Shown in pieces: positions 1 through 10,784 of a DNA stretch of 64,000 nucleotides (positions are counted from its first letter, which is position 1; every line of letters starts with the position of its first letter). The position numbers and the translations under genes were made by a program. Below the pieces are notes generated by a model that saw only the letters and a program-made list of their open reading frames with translations, had not been told where the DNA came from and searched no databases. Source of the stretch: Hermetia illucens (Eukaryota; Arthropoda; Insecta; Diptera; Stratiomyidae); assembly GCF_905115235.1 (NCBI RefSeq), contig NC_051850.1:25979010-26043009 (forward strand), written 5' to 3'.

Positions 1-1643
1 AAGGTTTACCAACAAGCTAGCAGGAGGAAACCTTATACCTCAATGCTCAGCCTACCGAGACAAAGAGAGAAATCTGATTTCCCACAGAATAGGCATATTG
101 CGGCGATGGGTTGAATATTTTGATCAACTGCTCAACAACCAAAATATCGGCGAGTTTGAGGTCCTACCAACTGAAGACGACGGACAAATGCTGCCACCAC
201 CAAGTATAGAAGAAGCCGTGCAATCCACCGGCTTAAAAACCATAATTCGCCTGGAGTCGATGGAATTACTGCCGAATTGGTCAAATATGAAGGCGACACC
301 AAATGGTTCATCAACTGATGCTCAAGGTGTGGGACAGCGAATCAATGCCCGACGACTGACAACGAGGCATCACGCAATGCAGAAATTATCGAGGTATCAT
401 GCTGCTGAATACCATCTATATGATATTCTCTGTTATCTGGTCCAGAACATCATTGGCCCATACCAAGGAAGCTTCACTCCAGGCAAATCAGAAAAAAAAT
501 CAGATTTTCTCTCTGCTGCAAGGGATGGAAAAACTACTGAATATGGACATCAGTTACACCATCTTTTCATCGACTTTAAGGCCGCCTATGATAGCATAGC
601 CAGGGTAAAACTGTACACGGCCATAAGAGAATTTGGTATCCCGACGAAAATGATAAGACTGGCTAGGTTGACCCTGACCAATGTGCGAGGCCTGATAAAA
701 GCAACAGGATCACTCTCAAGACCATTCGACATCAACAACGATCTAAGGCAAGGGGATGCCCTATGTTGCGTCTTCATCAATCTGGCCCTGCAGAAAGTGA
801 TTCGCTATTCAGGCGTAAATGCGAGAGCCACCATCCTCTTCAAGTCCAGCCAACTACTGGCCTACGCTTACAATATTGACATTATGGAAAGAAAAACCCG
901 AGATATACAGTCTACCTTCATGCAGATCGATCAGGCAGCGCGAGATCTCGCTCCGCACATTAATGAAGGCAAAACGAAATACATGCTGGTAACGTCAACG
1001 CCAAAAACCAAAGAACCAACAACATCGAGTCGTACTGATCAAACGAAAAAAATAAAGATAGGCGAATACAACTTTGAGACCATTTCAAGTTTCACCTATT
1101 TAGGGTCGAAAATCACAACCGATAACAGCTATGATGATGAAATCCGCGCACGGTTGTTGACTGCCAATAGAACCTATTTCAGCTTACAAAAACTGTTTCG
1201 CTCGAAACGTCTCACCATAGGGTCAAAGCTCTTACTGTCCAAGACTATGATCTTGTCAGTCCTTATGTATTCCTCGGAAACTGGATTCTTAGCAAAAAAG
1301 GATGCGATTCCGTAGCCTACATAACGACGAAATATATGAGCGATGCCAAGACCGTCTGGTCGTGGATAAAATCTGGCTCAACAGGTTGCGGTGGGCGGGT
1401 CACTTAATCCGTAGGGATGAGGATGATCCAACACGAAAAGTCTATAAGGGCAATATCAATGGTAGAAAAAGAAGACAAGGCAGACTCTGCCTGAGATTGA
1501 GCCAGGGCATAGGTCAAGACGCCAGGCAGCTTTTAGGGGTATCGAATTGGTGGATCTTGGCGGAAAACCGGAGTGTCTGGAGTTTCTTACTAAGACAGAC
1601 CTAGACCGGATACTTGTTGTTGCGCCGTTGATGATGATGATGA
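1..1643 (+). mobile_element. RTE-a LINE, RT part and 3' end (5' part lies left of window)
   Basis: This is the reverse-transcriptase half of the commonest LINE here. Reading the plus strand, the segment from about 98 to 1315 carries RT blocks (FIDFKAAYDSI, LRQGDALCCVF, then the thumb block TYLGSKITTDNSYDDEI). The C-terminal part LNRLRWAGHLIRRDEDDP follows in another frame at 1302-1604. The copy ends at 1613-1643 with TTGTTGCGCCGTTGATGATG and a short (ATG)n tail, as in all other copies. Several stops and frame changes show it is dead: the YADD box has become YAYN and the frame shifts near 1300. The first 90 bases match the endonuclease-RT linker seen at about 5617-5716, so the endonuclease lies outside the window. 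The RTE clade is inferred from the short 3' UTR, microsatellite tail and single ORF. Confidence 0.9.
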
Positions 1644-2435
1644 GACCTCCAACCGATTGTTGATTATTTTCCGAGCCTAAGAGTTGCTCATTCCAATTCA
1701 GGATGCTTCGCTCCCAACAAAAAAATATAAACGGTACATCGTTCATGACTCCTCAAGTACCAAGCCCAGATGTAATTTATAGAACTGTGAAGAGAAAACC
1801 ATCCAGCACATAACATCTACGTGCAAGATGTTGGGCAATACCTAATGTGCCACAACTCCGTCTGCTCACAATCAAACCCTTGCGTTGATGAACAACTTAG
1901 TAGTGATGCAAATGTAGTCGTACCTTTGGACCGGCATATTATTGAAAAATAGAAAAAAAATCAAGAACTACGGCCCTTTGGCGGATGAAAGGAAGCAGTC
2001 GTGGAGACTACAAAAAATCGATATAATCTCAACGCTTGGTATAAGGAGAGCATTCTACATAGAAATGCCAAAAGCTGGCACCCTCTATTATATTCCAAAG
2101 AGTCATGTCTGGAATAGTCTAGCCTAGTGGGCTCTACTCTAGATTTGTATGGTTTTTTATTTAACACCTATACTTATGTCTCTGCAGCTGAAAACCACCG
2201 GCGCACTGCCTGAAGTGTTTGCAACAATCGTGGCAACAATGGGGACAACAATACATTTTCGCACATACTTTGCGTTGAAACCCATCAGCGCTATGATGCC
2301 GGCCTTTGGATATTGCCGTCGGTTTGTCGCCCCTCGCTCCATTTAGACGGAAAGGGGGTTCGTGGACTTTTTTTTAACTATATATATTATGACACCATAA
2401 ACACGTCTGCAAAATTTCAACATTTTCTATAAAAC
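1644..2435. other. Unassigned intergenic DNA
   Basis: No gene or recognisable transposon part is seen. Short open frames exist on both strands around 1940-2346 but none resembles a known protein, and none has convincing splice or start context. Confidence 0.5.
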
Positions 2436-2860
2436 ACGGCTGAGGGGATGACCATGGAGGATTCAACTCTTTTATAGTCAGTGCAGGCTTAGGACTGTCA
2501 GGGCTACTTAAGACATCGGTCACAACTAAACGGTGCAGCTTCCGAAGTTGTAATACGCAAGTCCACTCACCAATCTCACAAGGAACACTACCACAATATG
2601 GGCGTATCCTAGCCACCATAAAACTCCAACAAGGGGACCAACTACAGCGAAAACCGGTCGGAATTAAATCCCCTAGACAGCCTCCTAGAGTATATGTTCT
2701 CAAAGTGCCCTCCTGACTATCAGATAACTTCCGGTTAGACTTTGTGACAGGAGTCACTTCGGGGGGAAGGGGGGGAGAGGGATGGAAGGTATTCCCCAGG
2801 TGAATGCACAAGACGCTTCCGTAAGATAACATTTTAATATAAGTACATGGAATATGCAAA
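2436..2860 (-). mobile_element. Probable old, diverged copy of element X
   Basis: The plus-strand stretch at about 2620-2700 (CCACCATAAAACTCC, then AAAACCGGTCGG) resembles the reverse complement of the centre of element X at 48290-48370, and is close to the copy near 10990-11040. An open frame of 161 codons spans 2374-2859 on the minus strand, but its composition is not protein-like and I regard it as chance. The homology is judged by eye and is weak outside the core, so the ends are approximate. Confidence 0.35.
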
Positions 2861-2924
2861 CCAAGAATCTAATAGAATATTTATTGTGCCATGAACCTAA
2901 ACTACCATTAAAACACTTTACAAT

Positions 2925-3272
2925 TTAAGCAGAAGCCTTTTTCTTCCAGGAGTTGACTGGGGCAATGTATCCAGCAGCGATGGGAGACACAGTTGGACCA
3001 GCATATCCGAGTTGAGCCGAATAATCATCTGGACTAGCAGCAATTCCTGGAGCACCATAGGCAAGTGGCTTAACGAAGGAAGCAGAATAAGCTGACACGG
3101 GGGTAGCGGTCACAGTAGGAACAGAATAAGCCACTGGTTTAATAAATGCTCCCGGATAAGCGGCAGCCGGAGCAGCAGTAACAACTGGAGCAGGGTATCC
3201 ATTGAATGCTGGAGCGACAAAGCCAGCTGAGGCAGTACCGATGACAGCAAGAACCAAAAGGATGAACTTCAT
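2925..3272 (-). CDS. Secreted low-complexity cuticle-like protein, 115 aa
   Basis: Single-exon gene. I chose the ATG at 3272 rather than the upstream in-frame ATG because it opens directly on a signal peptide (MKFILLVLAVIGTASA, cleavage likely before GFVAP) and lies about 45 bases past a predicted initiator. The mature part is rich in Ala, Pro, Val and Tyr and holds an internal repeat: FIKPVAYSVP and FVKPLAYGAP. It ends in a basic KKKASA tail. Such Ala/Pro/Tyr-rich short proteins are typical of insect cuticular low-complexity families and probably serve in extracellular matrix or cuticle. No chitin-binding R&R motif is visible, so the family is not certain. A minus-strand AATAAA lies at 2880-2885, about 40 bases beyond the stop. 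Transposons lie close on both sides but do not interrupt it. Confidence 0.85.
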   Translation of the reverse strand: MKFILLVLAVIGTASAGFVAPAFNGYPAPVVTAAPAAAYPGAFIKPVAYSVPTVTATPVSAYSASFVKPLAYGAPGIAASPDDYSAQLGYAGPTVSPIAAGYIAPVNSWKKKASA

Positions 3273-3314
3273 TTTGCTTAAATTTAGAACTTTCTTTCTG
3301 GATGAAATGGTCTT

Positions 3315-3351
3315 GAATGATAGTTTCACACATGACAATTCGATATTTATA
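3315..3351 (-). promoter_or_regulatory. TATA box and initiator of the cuticle-like gene
   Basis: On the minus strand TATAAATA (3344-3351) is followed about 31 bases later by TCATTC (3315-3320), a match to the arthropod initiator consensus TCAKTY. The spacing fits a focused, tissue-specific insect promoter and implies a 5' UTR of about 45 bases with no intron. Confidence 0.7.
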
Positions 3352-3615
3352 GCTAGAGGCCAACAGTTAAACTTGGCAAAAACCACTTTTTCTGCTCCAG
3401 ATGTTACACTTAATCCGTTCTAATTTATGGTAAATATTTATTCTTTTAAGTGACTTTAATGGTCTATTCCCTAATAACAGATTCTAATGAGATGCAACCG
3501 AACAGAGAATAAAAACCATAGAAAAGGTGGCAACTATTAAAAAAATGCCTCTTCCCGAAACTCCATAAACCTATCTCCATATATGTATATCACACCAACT
3601 TTAAATTGTGTCGAT

Positions 3616-3659
3616 ATTCCTTAATTAATATCCAAGATAACGGATATTAATTAAGGAAT
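3616..3659. repeat. Perfect 18-bp inverted repeat, 8-base loop
   Basis: Arms ATTCCTTAATTAATATCC (3616-3633) and its exact reverse complement (3642-3659) enclose AAGATAAC. The arms contain TTAATTAA. It lies about 300 bases upstream of the cuticle-like promoter. It could be a short palindromic transposon relic or a dimer-binding site. Confidence 0.9.
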
Positions 3660-4365
3660 GAATCAGATACAAAATATTTGGAAGTGCAAAATTTTTCCTA
3701 AAAAGTTTCAATCAATCAAAAGTATCTTTTTGTCGTTTAGATTTCGGAGTTATAATATATAACAAAGATTTAAATCAATGACCTAACTTGTTGCAACTGA
3801 ATAAATCTTCATCTATTTATAACAATCATATATGCCAGAAAAGATAAATCAGTTGAATTCCGACATGCATATAAAGAAGTAAGTATGGAAATGAATAGAA
3901 CAGTCGTTTGACCGAGAATAATGGGGACAGAGGCTTTTGACCGTGCATACTGCGTCATACTGCTGAAGTGCGTCCCCACGACTGGTGACTAATCAGCAAA
4001 AGTATTTTAACGAAGACTAGAAAAGCAAGAACTATTTTTTAGAGTACAATCTATTCGCTATCAAACTCGCATTCTAATTATTCCGTCCACTGATACCTGT
4101 CCCCTACACTAATGTACCCTTTATTCAATATGTCCGGTCGGAACACTTAACCAATGCACCATAGAAGAATAAAGGACAAGTAAGAGTGAAGATAACTTGA
4201 ATTAAATGTAAACACTAAAATAGTAACTTAACTACCAGCTTTGATGCTGTCTTAGCTTTTCTCCTTCATTGACTTCTTTAAAAATATTTTGCACAAAATC
4301 CAGCTGATTTAACGAAGGTCCCTAATTTAATAATGACATACAAAAGTCTATTTTTGTTTCCTTTT
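3660..4365. other. Unassigned AT-rich intergenic DNA
   Basis: No coding pattern or repeat family recognised. It separates the cuticle-like gene from the RTE-a copy that starts near 4366. Confidence 0.5.
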
Positions 4366-5722
4366 TTCATAGCCGTTCGCTTATGTTTTCAAAGCCCATA
4401 ACAGCAGGTTTCATTTTTTCGCTGACTAAGAAACCTACTCCGAGCACGTAGTTTACTGGATGGCCACTATAATATATGGTGTAGCGGCTCTTCTCCAGGA
4501 AACCGGTCCCTGTGCAGCGGTCTGTACAGGGAACGCACGTTCCATGAGAAAATGCGCAAATCGTTCTTCCTTTGTCGTTGCCGGGTTCGTCGTTGTGTAA
4601 TCCGTCCAGTCCGAGGCTCCTGTTGTGGCTTCGTAACAAGTTGTTTTCCGTGTAGGATTGTCAGCCCTACCCAACCCCGAACCTGGAGCACCAGTTGGTA
4701 TAATTTGTTCCGTTTTTAGGCGAACGGCTAGGCACTCTGCACTTGCGAGGCAAATTTAGAAATGTAAGCCTCATTAACGTTCACACCCCTACAGAGGAGA
4801 CTGCAGAGTCGGAGAAGGATACCTTCTACGAGGCAGTAAAACGAACCCTCGAAGCCTGTCCCAGATATGATATCAACATCATACTTGGGGATTTTAACAG
4901 TCAAGTAGGGAAGGAGTCCATATTCAGGCTCCCATCCATCCATCCAATTAACAGTGTCACACGAAATGGTTGTGGGAAGTACCTGGTTTGCGCGGAAAGC
5001 GGTCCACAAACATACATGGACCTCTTCAAACGGGACCACTTTCAAACAAATTGACCACGTGTTGATTGAACACCGCCACCTCTCAGCCTTGATGAATGTC
5101 AGAACATATAGGGAGCCAATATAGCCTCGGATCACTATCTCGTTAGCATGGTGATTCGAGCTCGAATAACAACACCACCCAGAGTACCCTCTGACAATCA
5201 GGTGAGAGTTAACACTGGTGCCATTCATAACACAGTCCTCGACTACACCTATAAGAGGGAAATGGATGCCGCAATAACCGCAGTCAACAGAGGTCCTGGA
5301 GATGAAGCATCAACAAATGATCTTCACAACCACCTGAAGAACGTTATCATTGATACGGCCACAAAGATACTTGGCCACAGTCGCAAAAAAAGTCGGGACG
5401 GCTGGTTTGACGATGAATGTAAGCTAGCAATGGAACGGAAGAATGCTACATACCGAGTAATGTTGCATTCTCAAAGAACGCAGGCACCCGCATAGACTTA
5501 TCACGAACTCCGTCGAGCGGAGAAGCAACTTCACAGACGGAAAAAAAAAGCCTCGGAGAACCAATAAGTCTGTGAACTCGAAAAGTTCAGGGAGCAACCG
5601 CACCAGGCGCGGAAGTTTTACCAACAAGTCAGCAGGATAAAGCCTTATACACCTCGATGCGCATCCTGCCGAGACAAAGAGGGAAATCTGATTTCGGACA
5701 GAATGGGCATATTGGAGCAATG

Positions 5723-6089
5723 TGTAAAACACTGTAAAACTTACCCACATTATCATTGCTTACTACGTACTATTTTCTCCCATATACTGTACATTCATAT
5801 GTACCTAAAAGTACAGGCCTACTAAGCATATGTAAATTTTGTATAAATTAGGAAACATGAATTTAGAAATATATAGTTCGTCAGAATTATCAAAGCTGAA
5901 CACGACGTGCTTAAATCTTGTGGAGTTTAAGCAATTGCTGCTCCCAAAGTTGGTTGGCCTGGAGTTTGGCACTCTAGCTGTTCCGACTTTCCATAAACTC
6001 GTATAAAGAGAAGGCAAGATAAAGAGGCTAGGATCGGAGGGGGCACAAATACGACCCTTGGGAACTATCATTGGACTGGTAACATCACA
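5723..6089 (+). mobile_element. Solo LTR, Ty3/gypsy (412/mdg1-like), with 4-bp target duplication
   Basis: A 367-bp block TGTAAAACACTG...ACATCACA interrupts the RTE-a copy exactly, and the 4 bases AATG are repeated at 5719-5722 and 6090-6093. It begins TG and ends CA. A second copy of the same LTR lies at 22359-22695, where a primer-binding site follows directly. By eye the two differ at about one base in twelve, so the family is old. No internal region remains here, as expected from LTR-LTR recombination. Confidence 0.88.
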
Positions 6090-7154
6090 AATGGGTTGAG
6101 TACTTTGATGATGAACAACCAGAACATCGACGAGTTGGAGGTCCTGCCAACTGAAGACGACGAACAAATACTGCCCCCACCAAGTATAGGAGAAACAGTC
6201 CATGCAATTCATCGGCTTAAAAATAATAAGTCGCCAGGAGCCGATGGAATTACAGCCGTTACACCAAGTGGTTCATCAACTTGTGCTCAAGGTATGGGAC
6301 AGCAGTTGCACCATCTTTTCATCGACTTTAAAGCCGCCTATGACAGCATAGACAGGGTAAAACTGTACACGTCCATGGCAGAATTCGGTATCCCGACGAA
6401 ATTAATAACACTGACTAGGCTAACTCTGACCAATGTGCGAGGCCAGATAAAAGCAGGATGATCACTCTCAAGACCATTCAACATCAACAACGGTCTACGA
6501 CAAGGGGATGCCCTATCATGCGTCCTCTTTAACTTGGCCTTCGAAAAAGTGATCCGCGAGGGGTAAATGCAGGTGAGAGGTGAGAGGTAAATGCAAGAGG
6601 TATGGTCCTCTTTAAGTCCACCCAACTACTGGCCTATGCTGGCGATATCAACATCATGGGAAGAACCACCCGAGACGTACAAACTGCCTTCATCCAGATC
6701 GAGCAGGCGGCGCGAGATCTTGGGTTGCACATTAATAAAAGTAAGACGAAGTACATGGTGGCAACGTTAGCGCCAAAACCAAAACCAAAAGGACGAACAA
6801 CATCGAATCGCACTGGTCATACGAAAACAATGAAGATAGGGAGACGATAACTTCGAGACCGTTGATAATTTTTCCTATCTAGGGTCGAAAATCACAACCG
6901 ATAACAACTACTATAATGAAATCCGCGCACGGTTGTTGTCAGCCAACAGAGCCTATTTCAGCTTACAAAAACTGTTCCGCTCGAAACGTCTCACCATAGG
7001 GTCAAAGCTCTTACTGTACAAGACTATGATCTTGCCAGTCCTCATGTATTCCTCGGAAACTTGGGTTCTTAGCAAGCAAAAATTGCGAACTCTTGGCCGC
7101 GTTCGAGAGAAGAATCCTCCGAAGAATTTTTGGCTCCCTACATGAGGATGGCCG

Positions 7155-8479
7155 TTTTTTTTTTTGTTAACACATTCAATTTATTTTCTCTCTTTGTTTT
7201 GGTTACACATAGCTTATGACTAAACTTAACACTAGACTTATCTCTAACAGCTTAACTTTACCTAGAGACTAACATTTGGCTTAATAAGGTAATTCTAACT
7301 TATCTTAGGACTTATGCTATAGAGGGAAAAATCAGGAAAAACCCCTCTTATGTTGTTGTTTGTACGGTGGCATTATTGTAGTACTTGAATGGATGGAGGA
7401 AAGATACATATAGGGGACGGTGGGCGATGGAATAAACGAGGCCAGGGCGATGTCTATTGTATGGGCGGTTGAATATGATCAGCTTACCGTCGCCGTAGCT
7501 GCTATTTTGAGAGGAAAGAGTTAGGAGATCTGAAGGGAGGGGATGGTGGCGGTATGAGGGGTTCGTGTTATCGCTGCGTACGTGGGAGTAAAACTGGATG
7601 GGGTTATTTTCATGGGTTTGGCATTTGATGAGGAATTTGGTTAGTAAGGAGGATCTGATCTACGCGGGAGCACTTTATCTCGTCATAGACAGCTTGGTTG
7701 GAGAGGAGATTGGACTGGGAAAGGGACGGGCGGAAGAACCTCCTTTCACGTACCCGAAGACGCTCCATTTAAATTGATTAAGGGACGGATCAGCTGCTTA
7801 TAGTAGTAGAGCTGCTTATAGTAGTAGAGTTTGTCTTTGGGGAGGATGGCGGAGTCTTTCTTGAGGATGGGCCATAGGGTTTTTAGTCCTGCTAGGGTCT
7901 TTGAAATGATGGAATTTACCTGAGGCACGAGTGATAGGCGAGTATTAAGGGTTATTCCCAGGTATTTAGTGGATTGGACGGAGGGAATGGTGGATGTTCC
8001 GATTTTGATCGTGAGGTTGCGGGTGTTGGCTGGTATCTTGCGGGTAAAGGTGGCTCTACCGCGGGAGACAATGGCTTCACATTTGATAGGGTTGAGTAGA
8101 AGTTTCCAGGATAGGAGGAATTTGTTGAGGGTTAGGATTGTGGTATTGATGCGGTTTTGGGCGGATTGTATGCTCCGGGAAAAGGTGTAGAGGATAAAGT
8201 GGTCAGCGTATTGAATGGTTTTGACACCTTGGTGGGAGTTTGTAGGCTGTTGGAGTGGGATATCGGCGGGTATAGGGAGAATAGGGTTGCTGACAAAACT
8301 CAGCCTTGGGGGATGCCTGCAGGTGGACTGTACGGGTCGGATAGGGTAGCGTGGATAGGGACTAGGGATTGGCGATCGGACAGGTAATTAAGGATATGTT
8401 TGCATAGCTGAGGGTGGAATTGGAAAGTGTGGAAGAGTTTGTAGGTGAGGCCTTTGTGCCAGACCGCGTCGAAGACTTT
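7155..8479 (-). mobile_element. 5'-truncated Jockey-clade LINE inserted in RTE-a
   Basis: The run of T at 7155-7165 is the poly(A) tail of a minus-strand element. Reading the minus strand from 8479, fragments typical of Jockey RT follow: FDAVWHKGLTYKLFH, then IPQG, then further on LAGLKTLWPILKKDSAILPK, then LIRPL. Matching parts of the RT thumb and C-terminal region occur in the expected order. Many stops are present. The 5' end is cut within the RT palm domain, as usual for incomplete reverse transcription. Clear target duplications are not visible. Confidence 0.8.
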
Positions 8480-8580
8480 CTAAGGACAGATGATTCCATA
8501 GTCTACATAACCGTCCGGTCGTGGATAAAATGCGGCTCAATAAGTTGCGGTGGGCGTGTCACTTAATCCATATGGATGAG

Positions 8581-8634
8581 GATGATAATAATAATAATCG
8601 TTGGTGAAACAATATTGGATCAGGGCCTTGCAGT
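8581..8634 (-). mobile_element. SINE fragment (3' end)
   Basis: AATAATAATAATCGTTGG, then CAATATTGGATCAGGGCCTTG and GAGCACTTCATTCA, match the reverse complement of the 3' end of the SINE at 49535-49834. RTE-a sequence resumes directly afterwards with GGCAGACCCTACCTGAG, with a gap in the LINE. Confidence 0.75.
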
Positions 8635-8822
8635 GAGTTAGAGCACTTCATTCAGGACCGAGGCAGACCCTACCTGAGATGGAGTGATGGCGTAAGTCAG
8701 GACGCAAGGCACCTTTTAGGGATATCGAATTGGTGGACCTTCGTGCAAAACCGGGATGTCTGGAGTTCCTTATTAAGGCAGGCATAGACCGGATACCGGT
8801 TTTTGCGCCGCTGATGATGATG

Positions 8823-9350
8823 CACATGGTATTTTAGCATGTCAATTATAACGTTCGATGAGAGTTCACTGCGTCAGGTTTCAGGCTCATTAAAGAAGTT
8901 TCGGTTTCATAATAGCAAAATTATTTAGTATTATAGTTATAATTTACAGAAATTTGAAGTAATTCTCACAATTAACCACCTCAAAGCAGTTGTCTTGACG
9001 GCACTGGTAATTTTGAACGATTGACCGATTAATAAATGAATAACAACGCCCCAAGCTGAAGTTTCCCACCATAAAGAAATGAAAATGTATTCTTGCTTCG
9101 GTCTGTTATGTGCAAGAATCTGCTTTGAGATGCATCAGCAACTATTTTCCAGTCAAGTCTATTTCCATATAATCGCGATAAGTACAGACTCCACAGCTCT
9201 GCTTTGTAGGCAACTTGCATGAGGTCAGATTCCTAAACATACATACATACCATGACTATGAATTTGCAAGGTAATTGGTGAGCCAGAAAAGAAACACTCA
9301 AATTAGCGTAGATAATAAATACTTTTCTTCATAAGTTACAAGAGTTGATC
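8823..9350. other. Intergenic; probable 3' UTR of PDCL
   Basis: No further gene or repeat recognised. The part next to 9351 is presumably transcribed as the PDCL 3' UTR. Confidence 0.5.
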
Positions 9351-10187
9351 TTACTTAACTAAAGGAATTATGCTCTTATCATCGATCATCCCATTCTCGA
9401 TCAAAAACCCTTCCAGATCCGAAGGATAGAACTCATCGCTCAACTCGTCCGTCAACCTGACAAAGTTGCCAATGACCTGATTCCCTCTGTAGACCAATAT
9501 GGCAGGCAGTCCCTTCGTCTTGAATGCAAGACTCGTCCCAGCCGCTGTACTGCAAATTTTACAAAACTTTATATGCTTGTGCTCGGCCGCAAGAGTATCC
9601 AAGCAGCTATTCAAAGTCTTGCACCCAGGGATGTTGTTCTCATAGATGTGAATGATGACCGTGACCTGCGCGGCTTCCTTCTCCACTTCATTAAGGAACT
9701 GATCGCCCGACGTGAGATTTAAGACTTTTCCAAACTGCTTTTGCTGCTGGCCGTATATTTTCATCATCTCCTGGATACGTTGTTTTTGGAATTGTTGAAG
9801 TACTTCGTCATCCAACAGTTCGGCCAGCTCCTTTTCGAGTTCTTCATTTTTCTTCCGCTCCTCGTCCTCCCGCGCGCTGTTGGCCGTCATACTGCACTTT
9901 TTGGCCAATTCGATACGTTGCCTCTCATTCTCCTCGCGCTGTTGTGCTTCGAGTTGTTTGAATAGTTGCCAGTCTTGGACGACTCCTTTTGGGCCTGTGT
10001 TCTGTGCATTTCCATTCCACTGGGTGACTTTCGATGGGTCGATAGTGGGAGCGGCCGACACCTGCTTGACCTGGCTTGATTTCCCAGCGCTTTCTTCACT
10101 ATCACTATCGGCGTTGTCCTCTCCTTCGCTGCTACTGCAGTAGTATTCCAGCTTTTCACCAAGGATTTTATCTTCTAGAGTAGCCAT
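9351..10187 (-). CDS. PDCL: Phosducin-like protein (PhLP1 type), 278 aa
   Basis: Phosducin-like protein 1 is a cytosolic co-chaperone of the CCT/TRiC chaperonin needed to assemble G-protein beta-gamma dimers. The protein begins MATLEDKILGEKLEYY, with an acidic Ser-rich stretch at residues 18-34. The conserved helix-1 motif TGPKGVVQDWQLFKQLE lies at about residues 64-80, a charged coiled coil at about 80-145, and the thioredoxin-like domain from about 150 (FGKVLNLTSGDQFLNEVEKE) to 262. The domain lacks a CxxC redox pair, as is normal for the family. Its length agrees with insect orthologues. I took the start at 10187 (CGCCATGG context); an in-frame ATG 63 bases upstream would add 21 residues unlike the family. 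There is one exon with no intron. The stop TAA is at 9351-9353. Confidence 0.96.
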   Translation of the reverse strand: MATLEDKILGEKLEYYCSSSEGEDNADSDSEESAGKSSQVKQVSAAPTIDPSKVTQWNGNAQNTGPKGVVQDWQLFKQLEAQQREENERQRIELAKKCSMTANSAREDEERKKNEELEKELAELLDDEVLQQFQKQRIQEMMKIYGQQQKQFGKVLNLTSGDQFLNEVEKEAAQVTVIIHIYENNIPGCKTLNSCLDTLAAEHKHIKFCKICSTAAGTSLAFKTKGLPAILVYRGNQVIGNFVRLTDELSDEFYPSDLEGFLIENGMIDDKSIIPLVK

Positions 10188-10780
10188 GGCGAGGAATCGA
10201 TTTTCAATTAAATGTTTACAAAATGTTGATTGCGAAGTGTCAAACGTCAATCACAGAACATATGGCGGCCTGCCATATTTCAGGTAAGATGTGGAACTTA
10301 TTGTGGGACTTAACTTAACAATGAAGGCGGAAATATCACTTTTTTTTTTCATTATTTTACTTTTCCTAATAACTTTTATTCTTTCGAATATATTGAAATA
10401 ACTCTTTTACAAATTACTAAATGAATTTATTCCCATTGATATCCAAATGAACAGATAGTTTTTGATACCTCCTACTATCCACCCTGATTATGCTGCAAAT
10501 GAGAGTTCCTTGAGAAAAAACCAAACATTCGACTTTCAAACCGAACTTCGCTATCATTTGAACAACATTAAATGTGATGATAATGAAAGTGAAACGCAGT
10601 CTCACTAAAAAAATATAATGTGAACAACACGATAATAGCAAATTACACGAGAGAGAGGGGGCAAATCCCTACATAAGGCTAAATTCAATCTTAGAATGAT
10701 CAACGGTGAAAAACTGGTTACAAATTATGTCAGATTTACGAGGTACCAAATCATTAACAATGCTTCGGATAGAGACTAAC
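10188..10780. other. Upstream region of PDCL; otherwise unassigned
   Basis: Contains the presumed PDCL promoter (no TATA seen close to the start) and AT-rich DNA. No transposon protein or repeat is recognised. Confidence 0.45.
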
Positions 10781-10784
10781 CTCA

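Larger units (their letters stand above)
4366..8822 (+). mobile_element. RTE-a LINE copy with inverted 5' end and three nested insertions
   Basis: The 5' endonuclease segment (SRYTIYYSGHPVNYVLGVGF, ending FENISERL) is on the minus strand at 4366-4720. From about 4720 the element continues on the plus strand (LINVHTPTEE; ILGDFNSQVGKES, the endonuclease DFN motif; linker to 5716). The RT part runs from 6090 to 7150 (FIDFKAAYDSIDRVKLY, AYAGDINIMG) and the 3' end from 8480 to 8822, with the usual (TGATGA) tail. The line is broken by a solo LTR (5723-6089), a Jockey LINE (7155-8479) and a SINE fragment (8581-8634). Stops and frame changes are many: AYADDI is AYAGDI, and part of the RT is deleted near 6240-6300. 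The copy is dead. Confidence 0.88.

Noticed and set aside
2374-2859. 161-codon minus-strand open frame
   Set aside because: No signal, domain or protein-like composition, and the DNA resembles an old element X copy.
9741-10143. Plus-strand open frames opposite PDCL (74 and 87 codons)
   Set aside because: Antisense shadow of the conserved phosducin-like coding exon.
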